Below are positions 17,392 through 26,555 of a stretch of DNA of 64,000 bases, one piece after another. The notes beneath the pieces are model-generated. The model was not told where the DNA came from, searched no databases, and was given only the letters and a program-made list of their open reading frames with translations. Every line of letters starts with the position of its first letter. The first letter of the stretch is position 1. The stretch comes from SIG440 sp045120135 (GTDB lineage: Bacteria; Bacillota; Clostridia; Monoglobales; Monoglobaceae): the NCBI GenBank assembly GCA_045120135.1, contig JBGVEN010000001.1, forward strand, positions 303,653-367,652. Direction: 5' to 3'. The position numbers were made by a program, and so were the translations under genes.

Positions 17392-18579
17392 ATGGAAAAA
17401 ACACCACTTGCAATGCGAAAAAACATAGCAATATTCGGCAATACAAATGCAGGCAAATCCAGCCTATTTAACGCTCTTCTGGGTCAGGAAATGTCGATTG
17501 TTTCCTCTGTCAGCGGAACAACAACGGACCCTGTTATAAAGGCAATGGAACTCATCCCTTACGGCCCCGTAACATTGATTGATACAGCCGGACTTGGCGA
17601 CGAAACCGTTCTTGGCGAAAAGCGTATGGAAAAGACCAAGGATATTTTGTCACGGTGTGACCTTGTTATTCTTGTAAATGATATAATGAATATCGGGAGT
17701 GGTTTTGATTTTGGTAAGCTGCCGGTAATCCGTGTTTATACCAAATGCGATATTGCGGATGTTGACGTTGTTAATTCGGTAAAAGAGAAAGAAAATGATG
17801 CAGTTTTTATTTCTGAATATTCCGAAGAGTATATTGCTCCGCTTAAGGAAAAAATGGTATCTGAGCTTCAAAAGCAGGAGCGTGACGACGAAAGCCTGCT
17901 TGGTAATATTCTGCAAAAAAACAGTACAGTTGTGTTGGTTATTCCGATTGATGAGGCAGCACCTAAAGGCAGAATTATTATGCCTCAGGTCCAGACCATA
18001 AGGGATTGTCTCGACCACGGCATAAAAGCCGTATGCGTAACGCCCGAATTGCTTAAAGAAACACTTTCGGAACTGAAATCGGTTGATTTGATTGTGACGG
18101 ACTCTCAGGCATTTGCCGAGGTTAACGAGATTATACCAAAAGACGCAAAGCTTACATCATTCTCTATGCTTTTAGCAAACCAGAAAGGCAGAATAAATCA
18201 GCTTATAGAGGGAACAAATGTAATAAAGAGCCTTAAGGACGGCGACAAAATACTTATGCTTGAAGCGTGCACTCACAGCACAACCCATGATGATATAGGT
18301 AAAGTAAAGATACCCACAGCACTGCAGAAAAAAACAGGGAAGACTTTGAATTTTATACATCTTTCAGGCTACGATTTCCCAAAAGATTTGTCAGAATACA
18401 GCCTTGTAATTCAGTGCGGCGGCTGTATGATAAATAAAAAGGCAATACAAACCAGACTTGATATTTTCAGCGAACAAGGTGTTCCGGTAACAAACTACGG
18501 TGTGATTTTGGCTTATCTCAGCGGTATACTCGACCGCGCAGCCGAAATTTTCCTTGACAATGATAATGGTATAAGATAA
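17392..18579 (+). CDS. hydF: [FeFe]-hydrogenase H-cluster maturation GTPase HydF
   Basis: A 395-residue protein. The GTPase domain has FGNTNAGKSSLFN (about 15-27), the GTTTDP switch, DTAGLGD (G3) and YTKCD (G4). The C-terminal cluster-binding domain has EACTHSTTHDDIG and QCGGCM, carrying the Cys ligands of the HydF 4Fe-4S cluster. HydF is the scaffold on which the diiron subcluster is built before insertion into hydrogenase, so the cell likely makes an [FeFe] hydrogenase. HydE and HydG are not in this window. ATG 17392 is chosen for the GGAGGGGAACG site. Confidence 0.93.
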   Translation: MEKTPLAMRKNIAIFGNTNAGKSSLFNALLGQEMSIVSSVSGTTTDPVIKAMELIPYGPVTLIDTAGLGDETVLGEKRMEKTKDILSRCDLVILVNDIMNIGSGFDFGKLPVIRVYTKCDIADVDVVNSVKEKENDAVFISEYSEEYIAPLKEKMVSELQKQERDDESLLGNILQKNSTVVLVIPIDEAAPKGRIIMPQVQTIRDCLDHGIKAVCVTPELLKETLSELKSVDLIVTDSQAFAEVNEIIPKDAKLTSFSMLLANQKGRINQLIEGTNVIKSLKDGDKILMLEACTHSTTHDDIGKVKIPTALQKKTGKTLNFIHLSGYDFPKDLSEYSLVIQCGGCMINKKAIQTRLDIFSEQGVPVTNYGVILAYLSGILDRAAEIFLDNDNGIR

Positions 18580-18628
18580 AATTAAAATGTAAGTTATAAT
18601 TAACTTAGCAAGAAAGGCGGAATAAAAA

Positions 18629-19486
18629 ATGGATACTACATTAGTTGTAATGGCTGCAGGTATGGGCAGCAGATTTGGCGGACTTAAGCAGATGACACCT
18701 GTTGGCCCCGGCGGAGAGTTTTTGATGGACTTTTCTGCGTATGATGCAAAGCAGGCAGGCTTTAACAAGGTTGTTTTTGTTATAAAAAAGGAGATGGAGG
18801 AAGACTTCAATCGCATCGTTGGCGAGCGTGTTAAAAAGTACATAGATGTTGACTATGTATTCCAGACAATGGACGAACTTCCCGAGGGCAGAGTTAAGCC
18901 TTTTGGTACAGGTCACGCAATTCTTTGCTGCCGCGATAAGGTTAAAACTCCCTTTGCAATAATCAATGCGGACGATTACTACGGCAAGCAGGGTTATGTT
19001 GAAATCAACAACTTCCTTAAAGCAGCAAACAAAGGCGAATATGCGATGGTTGCATACGACCTTGCAATGACAACTACCGAAAACGGAACCGTTACCCGTG
19101 GCGTATGTCAGGTGGAAGACGGATTCCTTACAGGTATTCGTGAAACTCAGGGCATTAAAGGCTACGAATACTGCGAGGATGGTGAAACAGTTCATCCTCT
19201 CCCCAAGGATACAGTTGTTTCAATGAATCTCTGGGGTTTTACTCCCGAATTCTTTGATTATCTTGACCGTGAATTTGAGAACTTCAAAAAGACCGCAAAC
19301 TTGCTTAAGGACGAATTCCTTATCCCCGGCGTTGTGGATATTCTTATCAAGAACGGCGATGCATCGGTAAAGGTTCTCAGAAGCTCTGACCGTTGGTATG
19401 GAATGACATATCGTGAAGACCACGAAACTGTTATGGCAGCAATGAAAGAACTTTGCGATAAGGGCGGATACAACGGTATTTCCTAA
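18629..19486 (+). CDS. Nucleotidyltransferase-family protein (sugar-phosphate NTP transferase-like)
   Basis: A 285-residue protein with the nucleotidyltransferase signature VVMAAGMGSRFGGLKQM at residues 6-22, then PVGPGGEFLMDFS, a GTGHAILC segment, and INADDYYGKQGY where a metal-binding Asp is expected. It resembles GlmU- or GalU-type pyrophosphorylase folds but lacks a C-terminal hexapeptide repeat, so the product sugar nucleotide is unknown. Preceded by AAAGGCGG; closed by a strong terminator at 19501. Confidence 0.8.
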   Translation: MDTTLVVMAAGMGSRFGGLKQMTPVGPGGEFLMDFSAYDAKQAGFNKVVFVIKKEMEEDFNRIVGERVKKYIDVDYVFQTMDELPEGRVKPFGTGHAILCCRDKVKTPFAIINADDYYGKQGYVEINNFLKAANKGEYAMVAYDLAMTTTENGTVTRGVCQVEDGFLTGIRETQGIKGYEYCEDGETVHPLPKDTVVSMNLWGFTPEFFDYLDREFENFKKTANLLKDEFLIPGVVDILIKNGDASVKVLRSSDRWYGMTYREDHETVMAAMKELCDKGGYNGIS

Positions 19487-19500
19487 AACATAAAATTTAA

Positions 19501-19532
19501 AACACCGGAGCGAAATCTCCGGTGTTTTTTTG
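19501..19532 (+). terminator. Intrinsic terminator
   Basis: AACACCGGAG, loop CGAAAT, CTCCGGTGTT, then seven T. A strong rho-independent terminator for the nucleotidyltransferase gene. Confidence 0.93.
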
Positions 19533-19570
19533 TATATATTTAAGGGTTATAAGGAATTATAAAAAATATC

Positions 19571-19599
19571 TTTACATTGTAAAATTTTTCTGCTATACT
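19571..19599 (+). promoter_or_regulatory. Sigma-A promoter for the topoisomerase pair
   Basis: TTTACA (19571-19576), 17-base spacer, TATACT (19594-19599). Start predicted near 19606, with a leader of about 80 bases to the GTG at 19685. Confidence 0.75.
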
Positions 19600-19684
19600 G
19601 TATATTGTGAAAAAATATATGCAAGTTTACTACATATAGTTGGTATTATATATTGTGTAATAAAAGACGGAGGTATATACAAAA

Positions 19685-21664
19685 GTGTGTGCAAAAACTT
19701 ACAATGATGACAGTATTGTATCGCTTAAAGGTGCGGACAGAGTACGAAAGCGTCCGGCAGTTATTTTTGGCTCGGACGGCATAGAAGGCTGTCAGCATTC
19801 TGTATTTGAAATACTTTCAAACTCGATTGACGAGGCTCGTGAAGGTCACGGCAAGCTTATTACTGTCCGCAGATTTTTGGATAAGTCGATTGAAGTAGAG
19901 GACCAGGGCCGTGGTATACCGGTTGACTACAACCAACGTGAGGAGCGGTATAACTGGGAGCTTGTCTTTTGTGAAATGTATGCAGGCGGTAAGTATAAAA
20001 ACAACTCCGGTGAGAACTATGAATTCAGTCTTGGCTTAAACGGCCTTGGAACCTGTGCAACTCAGTACAGCTCGGAATATATGGACGTTGAAATCCTGCG
20101 TGACGGTTATAAGTTCGAACTGCACTTTGAAAAGGGCGAAAACATAGGAGGACTCCAAAAAACCGAGTTCAGACACAGACACACAGGTACAAAAATCCGT
20201 TGGAAGCCCGACCTTGAAGTGTTTACTGATATAAATGTTCCGCTTGAATATTACTGTGATGTAATGAAAAAACAGGCGGTGGTCAACTCCGGAGTGAAAT
20301 TTGTGCTTTATAATGAAACAGAAACCGGTAAATTTGAGAAGTTTGAATTTGAATATACAAACGGCATTGTTGATTATCTGACAGAGCTGTGTGATGGAAA
20401 GGAAAAGACTATGCCGCATTATATTGAAACAGAACGCCGTGGCCGTGACCGTGAGGATAAGGAAGAGTACAAGGTCAAAATGAGCTTTGCGTTTTGTATG
20501 AATAATGATGTAAATACCATTGAATACTACCATAATTCAAGCTTTTTGGAGCATGGTGGTGCTCCGGATAAGGCGGTACGCAATGCGTTTGTTTATGCAA
20601 TAGACAAATACCTTAAAGCAAACGGAAAGTATACAAAAAATGAGTCCAAAATACTGTTTGCCGATGTTCAGGACAGTTTGTGTCTTATAAGCAACTCTTT
20701 CTCAACCCTTACAAGCTATGAGAACCAGACAAAGAAAGCAATTACCAACAAGTTTATTCAGGAGTCAATGACAGAGTTTCTCCGTGAACAGCTTGATGTA
20801 TATTTTATTGAAAATAAAATGGATGCCGAGAAACTGGCAGAGCAGGTTCTTGTCAACAAGCGCAGCCGTGAAACAGCGGAAAAAACACGAACCACAATGA
20901 AGAAAAAGCTTGACGTCAAGATGGACGCTGTAAATCGTGTGAAAAAGTTCGTGGATTGCCGAAGTAAAGACAAGTCCAAACGCGAAATTTATATCGTAGA
21001 GGGTGATTCGGCACTTGGTGCGTGTAAACTTGGACGTGACAGTGAGTTTCAGGCAATAATTCCGCTAAGAGGTAAAATTCTCAACTGCCTTAAAGCCGAC
21101 TATGACAGGATTTTTAAAAGCGATGTAATAGTTGATTTGCTTAAGGTTCTTGGTTGCGGCGTTGAGATAAACTCAAAAAGTAACAAGGATTTGAATTCAT
21201 TTGATATAGAAAACCTAAGATGGAACAAGGTTATAATCTGCACCGATGCCGATGTCGACGGTTTCCAGATTCGCACATTGGTTCTGACAATGATTTATCG
21301 CCTTGCACCCACTCTTATAGAACAGGGATACGTATATATAGCCGAATCTCCGCTTTATGAAATAAATTCAAAAAGCAACACCTATTTCGCATTTGACGAA
21401 AAGGAAAAGGCGGATATACTGAAAAAACTTGACGGTCAGAAATATACCATTCAACGAAGCAAGGGTCTTGGTGAAAACCAGCCAGAGATGATGTGGGAAA
21501 CAACAATGAACCCCGAAACCCGAAGATTAATCAAGGTAATGCCTGATGATGTTGAAAGAACAAAGGAAGTATTTGAACTTCTTCTGGGTGACAATTTAGC
21601 AGGTAGAAAAGAACACATTGCTGAGAATGGATACAAGTATATTGACTTTACTGACCTGATGTAG
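19685..21664 (+). CDS. parE: Type IIA DNA topoisomerase subunit B (topoisomerase IV ParE-like)
   Basis: A 659-residue protein with a GHKL ATPase domain (EILSNSIDEAREG with the catalytic Glu, DQGRGIPV, and the GLNGLGTCATQ ATP lid), a transducer domain, and a TOPRIM domain (EGDSALGACKLGRD, PLRGKILNC, TDADVDGFQIR). Start is GTG with a GGAGGTAT site upstream. Together with the next gene it forms a heterotetramer that relaxes and decatenates DNA. ParE is preferred over GyrB because its partner has no GyrA box, but sequence alone does not fully decide; a second gyrAB is expected elsewhere. Confidence 0.85.
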   Translation: MCAKTYNDDSIVSLKGADRVRKRPAVIFGSDGIEGCQHSVFEILSNSIDEAREGHGKLITVRRFLDKSIEVEDQGRGIPVDYNQREERYNWELVFCEMYAGGKYKNNSGENYEFSLGLNGLGTCATQYSSEYMDVEILRDGYKFELHFEKGENIGGLQKTEFRHRHTGTKIRWKPDLEVFTDINVPLEYYCDVMKKQAVVNSGVKFVLYNETETGKFEKFEFEYTNGIVDYLTELCDGKEKTMPHYIETERRGRDREDKEEYKVKMSFAFCMNNDVNTIEYYHNSSFLEHGGAPDKAVRNAFVYAIDKYLKANGKYTKNESKILFADVQDSLCLISNSFSTLTSYENQTKKAITNKFIQESMTEFLREQLDVYFIENKMDAEKLAEQVLVNKRSRETAEKTRTTMKKKLDVKMDAVNRVKKFVDCRSKDKSKREIYIVEGDSALGACKLGRDSEFQAIIPLRGKILNCLKADYDRIFKSDVIVDLLKVLGCGVEINSKSNKDLNSFDIENLRWNKVIICTDADVDGFQIRTLVLTMIYRLAPTLIEQGYVYIAESPLYEINSKSNTYFAFDEKEKADILKKLDGQKYTIQRSKGLGENQPEMMWETTMNPETRRLIKVMPDDVERTKEVFELLLGDNLAGRKEHIAENGYKYIDFTDLM

Positions 21665-21734
21665 TCTGTGATAAATTCACTTGTCTTCCGCGTTTGCGTA
21701 TTATTGTTTGTAAGGTTTGAAAGGAAAAAGTAAT

Positions 21735-23969
21735 ATGGCAAGAAAAGCAAATACAAAAAAAGCTGCCGAAACAAAGCCGGTGAAAGAACCAATCATCGAC
21801 AATCAGCAGATAACATATACGCTTGAAAGCAACTATATGCCCTATGCAATGAGTGTTATAATATCCCGTGCAATTCCGGAAATTGATGGATTCAAGCCAT
21901 CACACAGAAAACTACTTTACACGATGTATAAAATGGGATTGATTAACGGCTCCCGTATCAAGTCTGCAAATGTTGTAGGCCGAACAATGCAGCTTAACCC
22001 GCATGGTGATGCGGCAATATACGAGACGATGGTCCGTCTTACCGAGGGGCATCAGGCACTTCTGCATCCGCTTGTTGACTCCAAGGGTAACTTCGGCAGA
22101 CAATATTCAAGGGATATGGCATATGCCGCTTCGCGTTATACCGAAGTCAAACTGGCTAAAGTCTGCTCCGAAATTTTCTGTGATATAGACAAGGATACGG
22201 TAGACTTTGTTGATAACTACGACGGAAGCCTAAAAGAGCCGACACTTCTGCCGGTGAGCTTCCCTAATATTCTCGTTAATCCCAATCAGGGTATTGCGGT
22301 AGGTATGGCATCCAATATATGCAGCTTTAACCTTAAGGAAATCTGCGACGCCACAATCAAATTAATGAAAAATCCGGAAAGTGATATCCTTGATGTACTT
22401 AAAGCTCCCGACTTTTCAACCGGGGGTCAGGTGGTTTATGAGGAGGAGACTCTGAGAGAGATTTATTCAACAGGCCGTGGCTCTGTAAAGCTCCGTGCCA
22501 AGTACGAATACGATAAAAAAGCCAATTGTATTGATATAAAAGAAATTCCGTATACAACAACGGTTGAAGCTATTATTGAAAAGATAATCGAGCTTATAAA
22601 AGCAGGTAAGTTAAAAGAGGTTGCCGATATCCGTGACGAAACAGATTTGAACGGACTTAAGGTTACAATTGACCTCAAAAAGGGAACAGACCCCGACAAG
22701 CTTATGGCAAAGCTGTTTAAAATGACAACACTTCAGGATAGCTTTGGTTGCAACTTTAACATTCTTGTTGAAGGCTCGCCTATGGTTCTGGGTGTTACAG
22801 ACATAATTTGCGAATGGCTGAGATTTCGTAAAAACTGTATCAAGCGTGGTATCAGGTTTGATATTGAGAAAAAAAGTGCACGCTTGCACCTGCTGAAAGG
22901 GCTTGAAAAAATCCTCCTTGATATAGATAAGGCGGTTAAAATTGTTCGTGAAACAGAAGAAGACGCAATGGTTGTTCCCAACTTGATGGATGGCTTTGGT
23001 ATAGACGAAGTTCAGGCGGAATTCGTTGCTGAAATCAAGCTGAGAAACTTGAATAAAGAATATATTCTCAAACAGACCGCTGAAATTAAGAAGCTTGAGG
23101 AAGAGATTGAAGAGCTCCGTGACACGCTTGAAAATAACAAAAAAATTGAAAAGATTATTGAAAAACAGCTCAAGGAAATCTCAAAGAAATTTGGGGTTGA
23201 CAGAAAAACCGAAATTGTTTATGACGAGGCTATGGATTATAGCGAAGCACAGGAAGAGGTTGAAAGCTATCCTGTTAAAATCTTCAGAACAGCTGACGGA
23301 TACCTCAAAAAGATTTCACTTCTTTCGCTAAGATTCAGCGGTGAACAAAAGGTTAAGGAAAATGACAGGATAGTTCAGTGTATCGACTCGGACAATACGG
23401 CAGAACTCCTTGTGTTCTCAAGCTCGGGCGAGGTTTACAAAATTAAGGAGCACGAAGTCCCAGATGGTAAAGCAAGTCTTTTGGGTGAATACCTGCCAAA
23501 CCTCTTGCAAATGGGTCCTGACGAAAGAGTTACGGGAATGGTTGTGACAAAAGATTTTGAAGGTCATATCTTGTTCTGCTTTGAAAATGGTAAGGTTGCC
23601 AAGGTTGAACTCAAAGGCTATCAGACCAAGCTGAATCGAAAAAAGCTTACCAATGCATATTCAATAGCATCACCGCTCGTGCAGGCAATTTATATCCGCG
23701 AGGATTGTGATGTTTGCCTTATCAGCAATGCGGGTAAAGCTGTTGTGTTTAATACCGAAAAGATAGCCGCGAAATCCACCAAAAGCACACAGGGCGTAAG
23801 TGTTATGCAGCCTACCAAAAACAGCATAGTTTCAGAGGCGAAGCTTGCTGAGGAAACAGGCTTTAAGGATATAAAGCACTACCGTCCCAAAAATATTCCG
23901 GCAAAAGGCTCATTTATTCGTCCTGAAGACGAGGGGACGGAGCAGATGACCTTGTTTGAGGAACTATAG
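21735..23969 (+). CDS. parC: Type IIA DNA topoisomerase subunit A (topoisomerase IV ParC-like)
   Basis: A 744-residue protein. The breakage-reunion domain has PYAMSVIISRAIPEIDGFKPSHRK, then NPHGDAAIYETMVRLTE and the catalytic Tyr in AASRYTEVKL. A coiled-coil stalk with Lys/Glu repeats follows (about 450-510), then a degenerate beta-pinwheel C-terminus. No QRRGGKG GyrA box is seen, so negative supercoiling is unlikely and topoisomerase IV function is favoured. ATG 21735 follows GAAAGGAAAAAG. It ends 70 bases downstream of parE in the same operon, closed by the hairpin at 23975. Confidence 0.87.
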   Translation: MARKANTKKAAETKPVKEPIIDNQQITYTLESNYMPYAMSVIISRAIPEIDGFKPSHRKLLYTMYKMGLINGSRIKSANVVGRTMQLNPHGDAAIYETMVRLTEGHQALLHPLVDSKGNFGRQYSRDMAYAASRYTEVKLAKVCSEIFCDIDKDTVDFVDNYDGSLKEPTLLPVSFPNILVNPNQGIAVGMASNICSFNLKEICDATIKLMKNPESDILDVLKAPDFSTGGQVVYEEETLREIYSTGRGSVKLRAKYEYDKKANCIDIKEIPYTTTVEAIIEKIIELIKAGKLKEVADIRDETDLNGLKVTIDLKKGTDPDKLMAKLFKMTTLQDSFGCNFNILVEGSPMVLGVTDIICEWLRFRKNCIKRGIRFDIEKKSARLHLLKGLEKILLDIDKAVKIVRETEEDAMVVPNLMDGFGIDEVQAEFVAEIKLRNLNKEYILKQTAEIKKLEEEIEELRDTLENNKKIEKIIEKQLKEISKKFGVDRKTEIVYDEAMDYSEAQEEVESYPVKIFRTADGYLKKISLLSLRFSGEQKVKENDRIVQCIDSDNTAELLVFSSSGEVYKIKEHEVPDGKASLLGEYLPNLLQMGPDERVTGMVVTKDFEGHILFCFENGKVAKVELKGYQTKLNRKKLTNAYSIASPLVQAIYIREDCDVCLISNAGKAVVFNTEKIAAKSTKSTQGVSVMQPTKNSIVSEAKLAEETGFKDIKHYRPKNIPAKGSFIRPEDEGTEQMTLFEEL

Positions 23970-23974
23970 ATTTT

Positions 23975-24000
23975 AAGGGGAGCAATAGCTCTCCTTTTTT
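23975..24000 (+). terminator. Intrinsic terminator after parC
   Basis: AAGGGGAGC, loop AATA, GCTCTCCTT with one G-T pair, then a T run. Confidence 0.85.
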
Positions 24001-24052
24001 GTGCGAATAATACAACCTGATTAGTTCATAAAATTCACTAAGAGGTGATTTG

Positions 24053-24781
24053 ATGAAGAAAAAATGCCGGATTTTTGTAATTTCTCGAAAAGGCTGTTTT
24101 ATTATTGCCGGTTTAATGGTTGTACTTGGATTATCGTTATTGGTTGCAGGTGCTTACGTATATAAAAGTGCTGATGTTATGGCAACGACATTGGAGGGAA
24201 AAACAATTCTTATAGACCCCGGCCACGGCGGAATAGATGCCGGTGCGTCTGAGGGGAATGCTGTTGAAAAAACCATTAATCTAGAGGTTGCTATGCTTTT
24301 AAAAGGATATATCGAAGAAAACGGCGGAGCGGTATATATGACTAGAATGGAAGATACAAACACGGCAGACCCGAACCGTCCCAAGGGTGTTACACAAAAA
24401 ATGTCCGACCTGAAAACCCGTAAACAAAACATAACGGATACTTCAGCGGACATATTTATAAGTATTCATATGAACAAGTTTGCACAATCTCAGTATAAAG
24501 GCTGTCAGGTATTTTACGACGGGACTTCTGCGGAGAGCAAGCGTCTTGGTGAAACAATTCAAAAATCGGTACTTGATGTTGTTAAAGACGGCAATGGCAG
24601 AAAAGCAAAAGCAACCGGCGATAAAATATATGTACTCAAGGGCAACACAATTCCGTCTGTATTGGTGGAATGTGGTTTTTTATCAAACCCTGAAGAGGCA
24701 AAACTTCTTACAACTCAGGAATATCAACGCAAGCTTGCATGGGGGATTTATGTAGGTATTATGCGGTATCTCAGCTGTTAA
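24053..24781 (+). CDS. cwlD: N-acetylmuramoyl-L-alanine amidase CwlD (spore cortex modification)
   Basis: A 242-residue amidase_3 protein with one N-terminal membrane helix (about 15-38). Zinc ligands are in IDPGHGGIDAGA (His58), the Glu of TINLEVA and SIHMNKF (His139); the catalytic Glu is in LVECGFLSN. CwlD with PdaA makes the muramic-delta-lactam of spore cortex that germination enzymes recognise. The ATG follows AGAGGTGATTTG. The last 11 bases overlap the 3' end of sigE on the other strand; both stops lie inside the overlap. Confidence 0.9.
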   Translation: MKKKCRIFVISRKGCFIIAGLMVVLGLSLLVAGAYVYKSADVMATTLEGKTILIDPGHGGIDAGASEGNAVEKTINLEVAMLLKGYIEENGGAVYMTRMEDTNTADPNRPKGVTQKMSDLKTRKQNITDTSADIFISIHMNKFAQSQYKGCQVFYDGTSAESKRLGETIQKSVLDVVKDGNGRKAKATGDKIYVLKGNTIPSVLVECGFLSNPEEAKLLTTQEYQRKLAWGIYVGIMRYLSC

Positions 24782-25493
24782 TCATTTTGTTTATATCCCG
24801 TCTCAGTCGTGCAATTATGCGCTTTTCCAGACGAGATATGTAGGATTGCGAAATTCCAAGCATATCTGCAACCTGTTTTTGGGTTTTTTCTTCCCCCGAT
24901 GTGTTTATGCCAAACCGTAAATTCATTATGCACCGCTCTCTGTCCGAAAGCTTGCTCATTGCAAGCCGAAGAAGCTCCTTGTCAACCTCTTCGTCAATTT
25001 TTCGATGTGTCACATCACTGTCTGTGCCAAGTATGTCTGAAAGTAAAAGTTCATTGCCATCCCAGTCTATGTTGAGTGGTTCATCTATGGAGATGTTTAT
25101 GCGAGCTGAGCTGTTCTTCCTCAGATACATTAGAATTTCGTTTTCAATACAACGGGAGGCATATGTGGCAAGCTTAATGTTTTTGTCGGGCTTAAATGTG
25201 TTTATTGCCTTAATCAGACCTATTGTTCCTATTGAAATAAGGTCTTCAATACCAATACCTGTATTTTCAAACTTCTTTGCTATATATACTACAAGTCTCA
25301 GGTTATGCTCAATTAATGCACTTTTTGCCGAATCAATATCTGTCCCGATCCGCAGCTTTTCAATAAGCTCGTCTTCAGCATCCTGTGAAAGCGGTGCGGG
25401 CAGCGTCTCTGCAGAACCTATGTAGTGAACTTCTTTAACCGGTAAAAACCGAAGGAGTATTTTTTTAAATATGGTTTTTAATTGCTGAAACAT
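24771..25493 (-). CDS. sigE: Sporulation sigma factor SigE (pro-sigma-E)
   Basis: A 240-residue sigma-70 family factor very close to Bacillus sigma-E: LVVYIAKKFENTGIGIEDLISIGTIGLIKA and ATYASRCIENEILMYLRK (region 2), the PLNIDWDGNELLLSDILGTD stretch, and QKQVADMLGISQSYISRLEKRI (region 4). The N-terminal 25 residues form an amphipathic, basic pro-sequence ending KEVHYIGSAETLP, the expected processing site. ATG 25493 is chosen over one at 25541 because AAAGGATTTG lies just upstream. The stop of spoIIGA overlaps its ribosome binding site, so the two are coupled. Confidence 0.96.
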   Translation of the reverse strand: MFQQLKTIFKKILLRFLPVKEVHYIGSAETLPAPLSQDAEDELIEKLRIGTDIDSAKSALIEHNLRLVVYIAKKFENTGIGIEDLISIGTIGLIKAINTFKPDKNIKLATYASRCIENEILMYLRKNSSARINISIDEPLNIDWDGNELLLSDILGTDSDVTHRKIDEEVDKELLRLAMSKLSDRERCIMNLRFGINTSGEEKTQKQVADMLGISQSYISRLEKRIIARLRRDINKMINS

Positions 25494-25497
25494 AAAA

Positions 25498-26349
25498 TCA
25501 AATCCTTTCGCATAGAATATCGGGGTTAAAAATTGCATCATATTGATGATTTGAACACAATTGATGTTTGGCTATTGCTACAACTGCATTTACCACAGTT
25601 CCGTCTATCTCAATTCTGTCGGGTAAAAAACCGGAAAGCACCCCTGATTTTTCTCCTATTGTTGTATAAGGCAGAATGCAAAATCTGTCGGGCGGAAATA
25701 AGCTGTTTGAACTTATATCTGTATCTCCCAATAGCTTTTTTGCAAAACTTTGGCTGAAAACAACTGCGGATCGGCCCGAAATTGGCTCGCAAAGATTGCA
25801 TCCGGTATCAGCAAAGCAATTTCCTGATAATGTTTTACCGTTAAACTCTATTTTTATACTTGAAAGGTTAGGGGCAAGTCTTTTGCTTTGCCTTCGTATG
25901 TGTGAGATTACAAGTGCGGCAGAAAATGCAGGAATTGCAGAAAGAAAAATGGTAGAAGCTCGAATGTTAAGATAAATTTCGCCATTTGATACGGCTGCGC
26001 CAACCGTTGTTCCAAAGTCTGTTGCAAAAATCGATGCATACATAACTCCGCCAAAGACAGCGTTAATAGAAAAAAATACTGCGGTGTTTTTTAAATGAGT
26101 AACAAAGTTTTGTACGGGGAATGCAAGTCTTACCGAAATCAACAGAATAAGTATTTTGCCTAATAAAGAGTAGAAAAGCCTAATTTGCGGGAAAAACATT
26201 ACTGTTGAGTAAAGAGCAAGGATAGCAGAGGTTACGCAAAGTCTTGGGATGGATATTGTTCGCTTGAGGAACAGCGAGGTGCAGTAAAGCACAGCTGTAT
26301 CCAGCAAGAAGTTGATCAAAAATAATAAATCTATGTAAACTACGGGCAT
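25498..26349 (-). CDS. spoIIGA: Sigma-E processing peptidase SpoIIGA
   Basis: A 283-residue membrane aspartic protease that cleaves pro-sigma-E on signal from the forespore. It begins MPVVYIDLLFLINFLLD and has five hydrophobic helices in the first 150 residues, then a soluble domain with the catalytic DTG at residues 181-183 (FADTGCNLCEPISGR). ATG 26349 is favoured by AGGTGATAATT before it; a GTG three codons upstream is possible. Located directly before sigE as in other spore-formers. Divergent from pgi across a 206-base regulatory region. Confidence 0.94.
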   Translation of the reverse strand: MPVVYIDLLFLINFLLDTAVLYCTSLFLKRTISIPRLCVTSAILALYSTVMFFPQIRLFYSLLGKILILLISVRLAFPVQNFVTHLKNTAVFFSINAVFGGVMYASIFATDFGTTVGAAVSNGEIYLNIRASTIFLSAIPAFSAALVISHIRRQSKRLAPNLSSIKIEFNGKTLSGNCFADTGCNLCEPISGRSAVVFSQSFAKKLLGDTDISSNSLFPPDRFCILPYTTIGEKSGVLSGFLPDRIEIDGTVVNAVVAIAKHQLCSNHQYDAIFNPDILCERI

Positions 26350-26366
26350 AATTATCACCTAAGGTG

Positions 26367-26399
26367 ATTATATATCATCCCTTTTAAAATTTTTGTCGG
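26367..26399 (-). promoter_or_regulatory. Candidate Spo0A-dependent spoIIG promoter
   Basis: On the minus strand TATAAT lies at 26372-26367. The nearest -35-like hexamer (CCGACA) is 21 bases upstream and overlaps TTTTGTCGG (26391-26399 on the plus strand), similar to a Spo0A box (TGTCGAA core). Bacillus spoIIG also has an over-long spacer with Spo0A boxes at the -35. A 15-base palindrome ATCACCTAAGGTGAT (26354-26368) covers the ribosome binding site of spoIIGA. Confidence 0.45.
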
Positions 26400-26459
26400 T
26401 TTTGCAGTTAAAAGTTAGTAAAATTATTTGAAAAAATTTCCATATTACAAAAAATGCCA

Positions 26460-26488
26460 TTGAAATTTAAAAAAGAGTGTGGTACAAT
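26460..26488 (+). promoter_or_regulatory. Sigma-A promoter for pgi
   Basis: TTGAAA (26460-26465), 17-base spacer, TACAAT (26483-26488); start near 26495, 60 bases ahead of the pgi ATG. Confidence 0.78.
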
Positions 26489-26555
26489 ATAAAAAAGACA
26501 TTTGGCGCATATGCTGTAAGGTCTTAAAGCACTTATTCGGAAAGGATTGTTTGTA

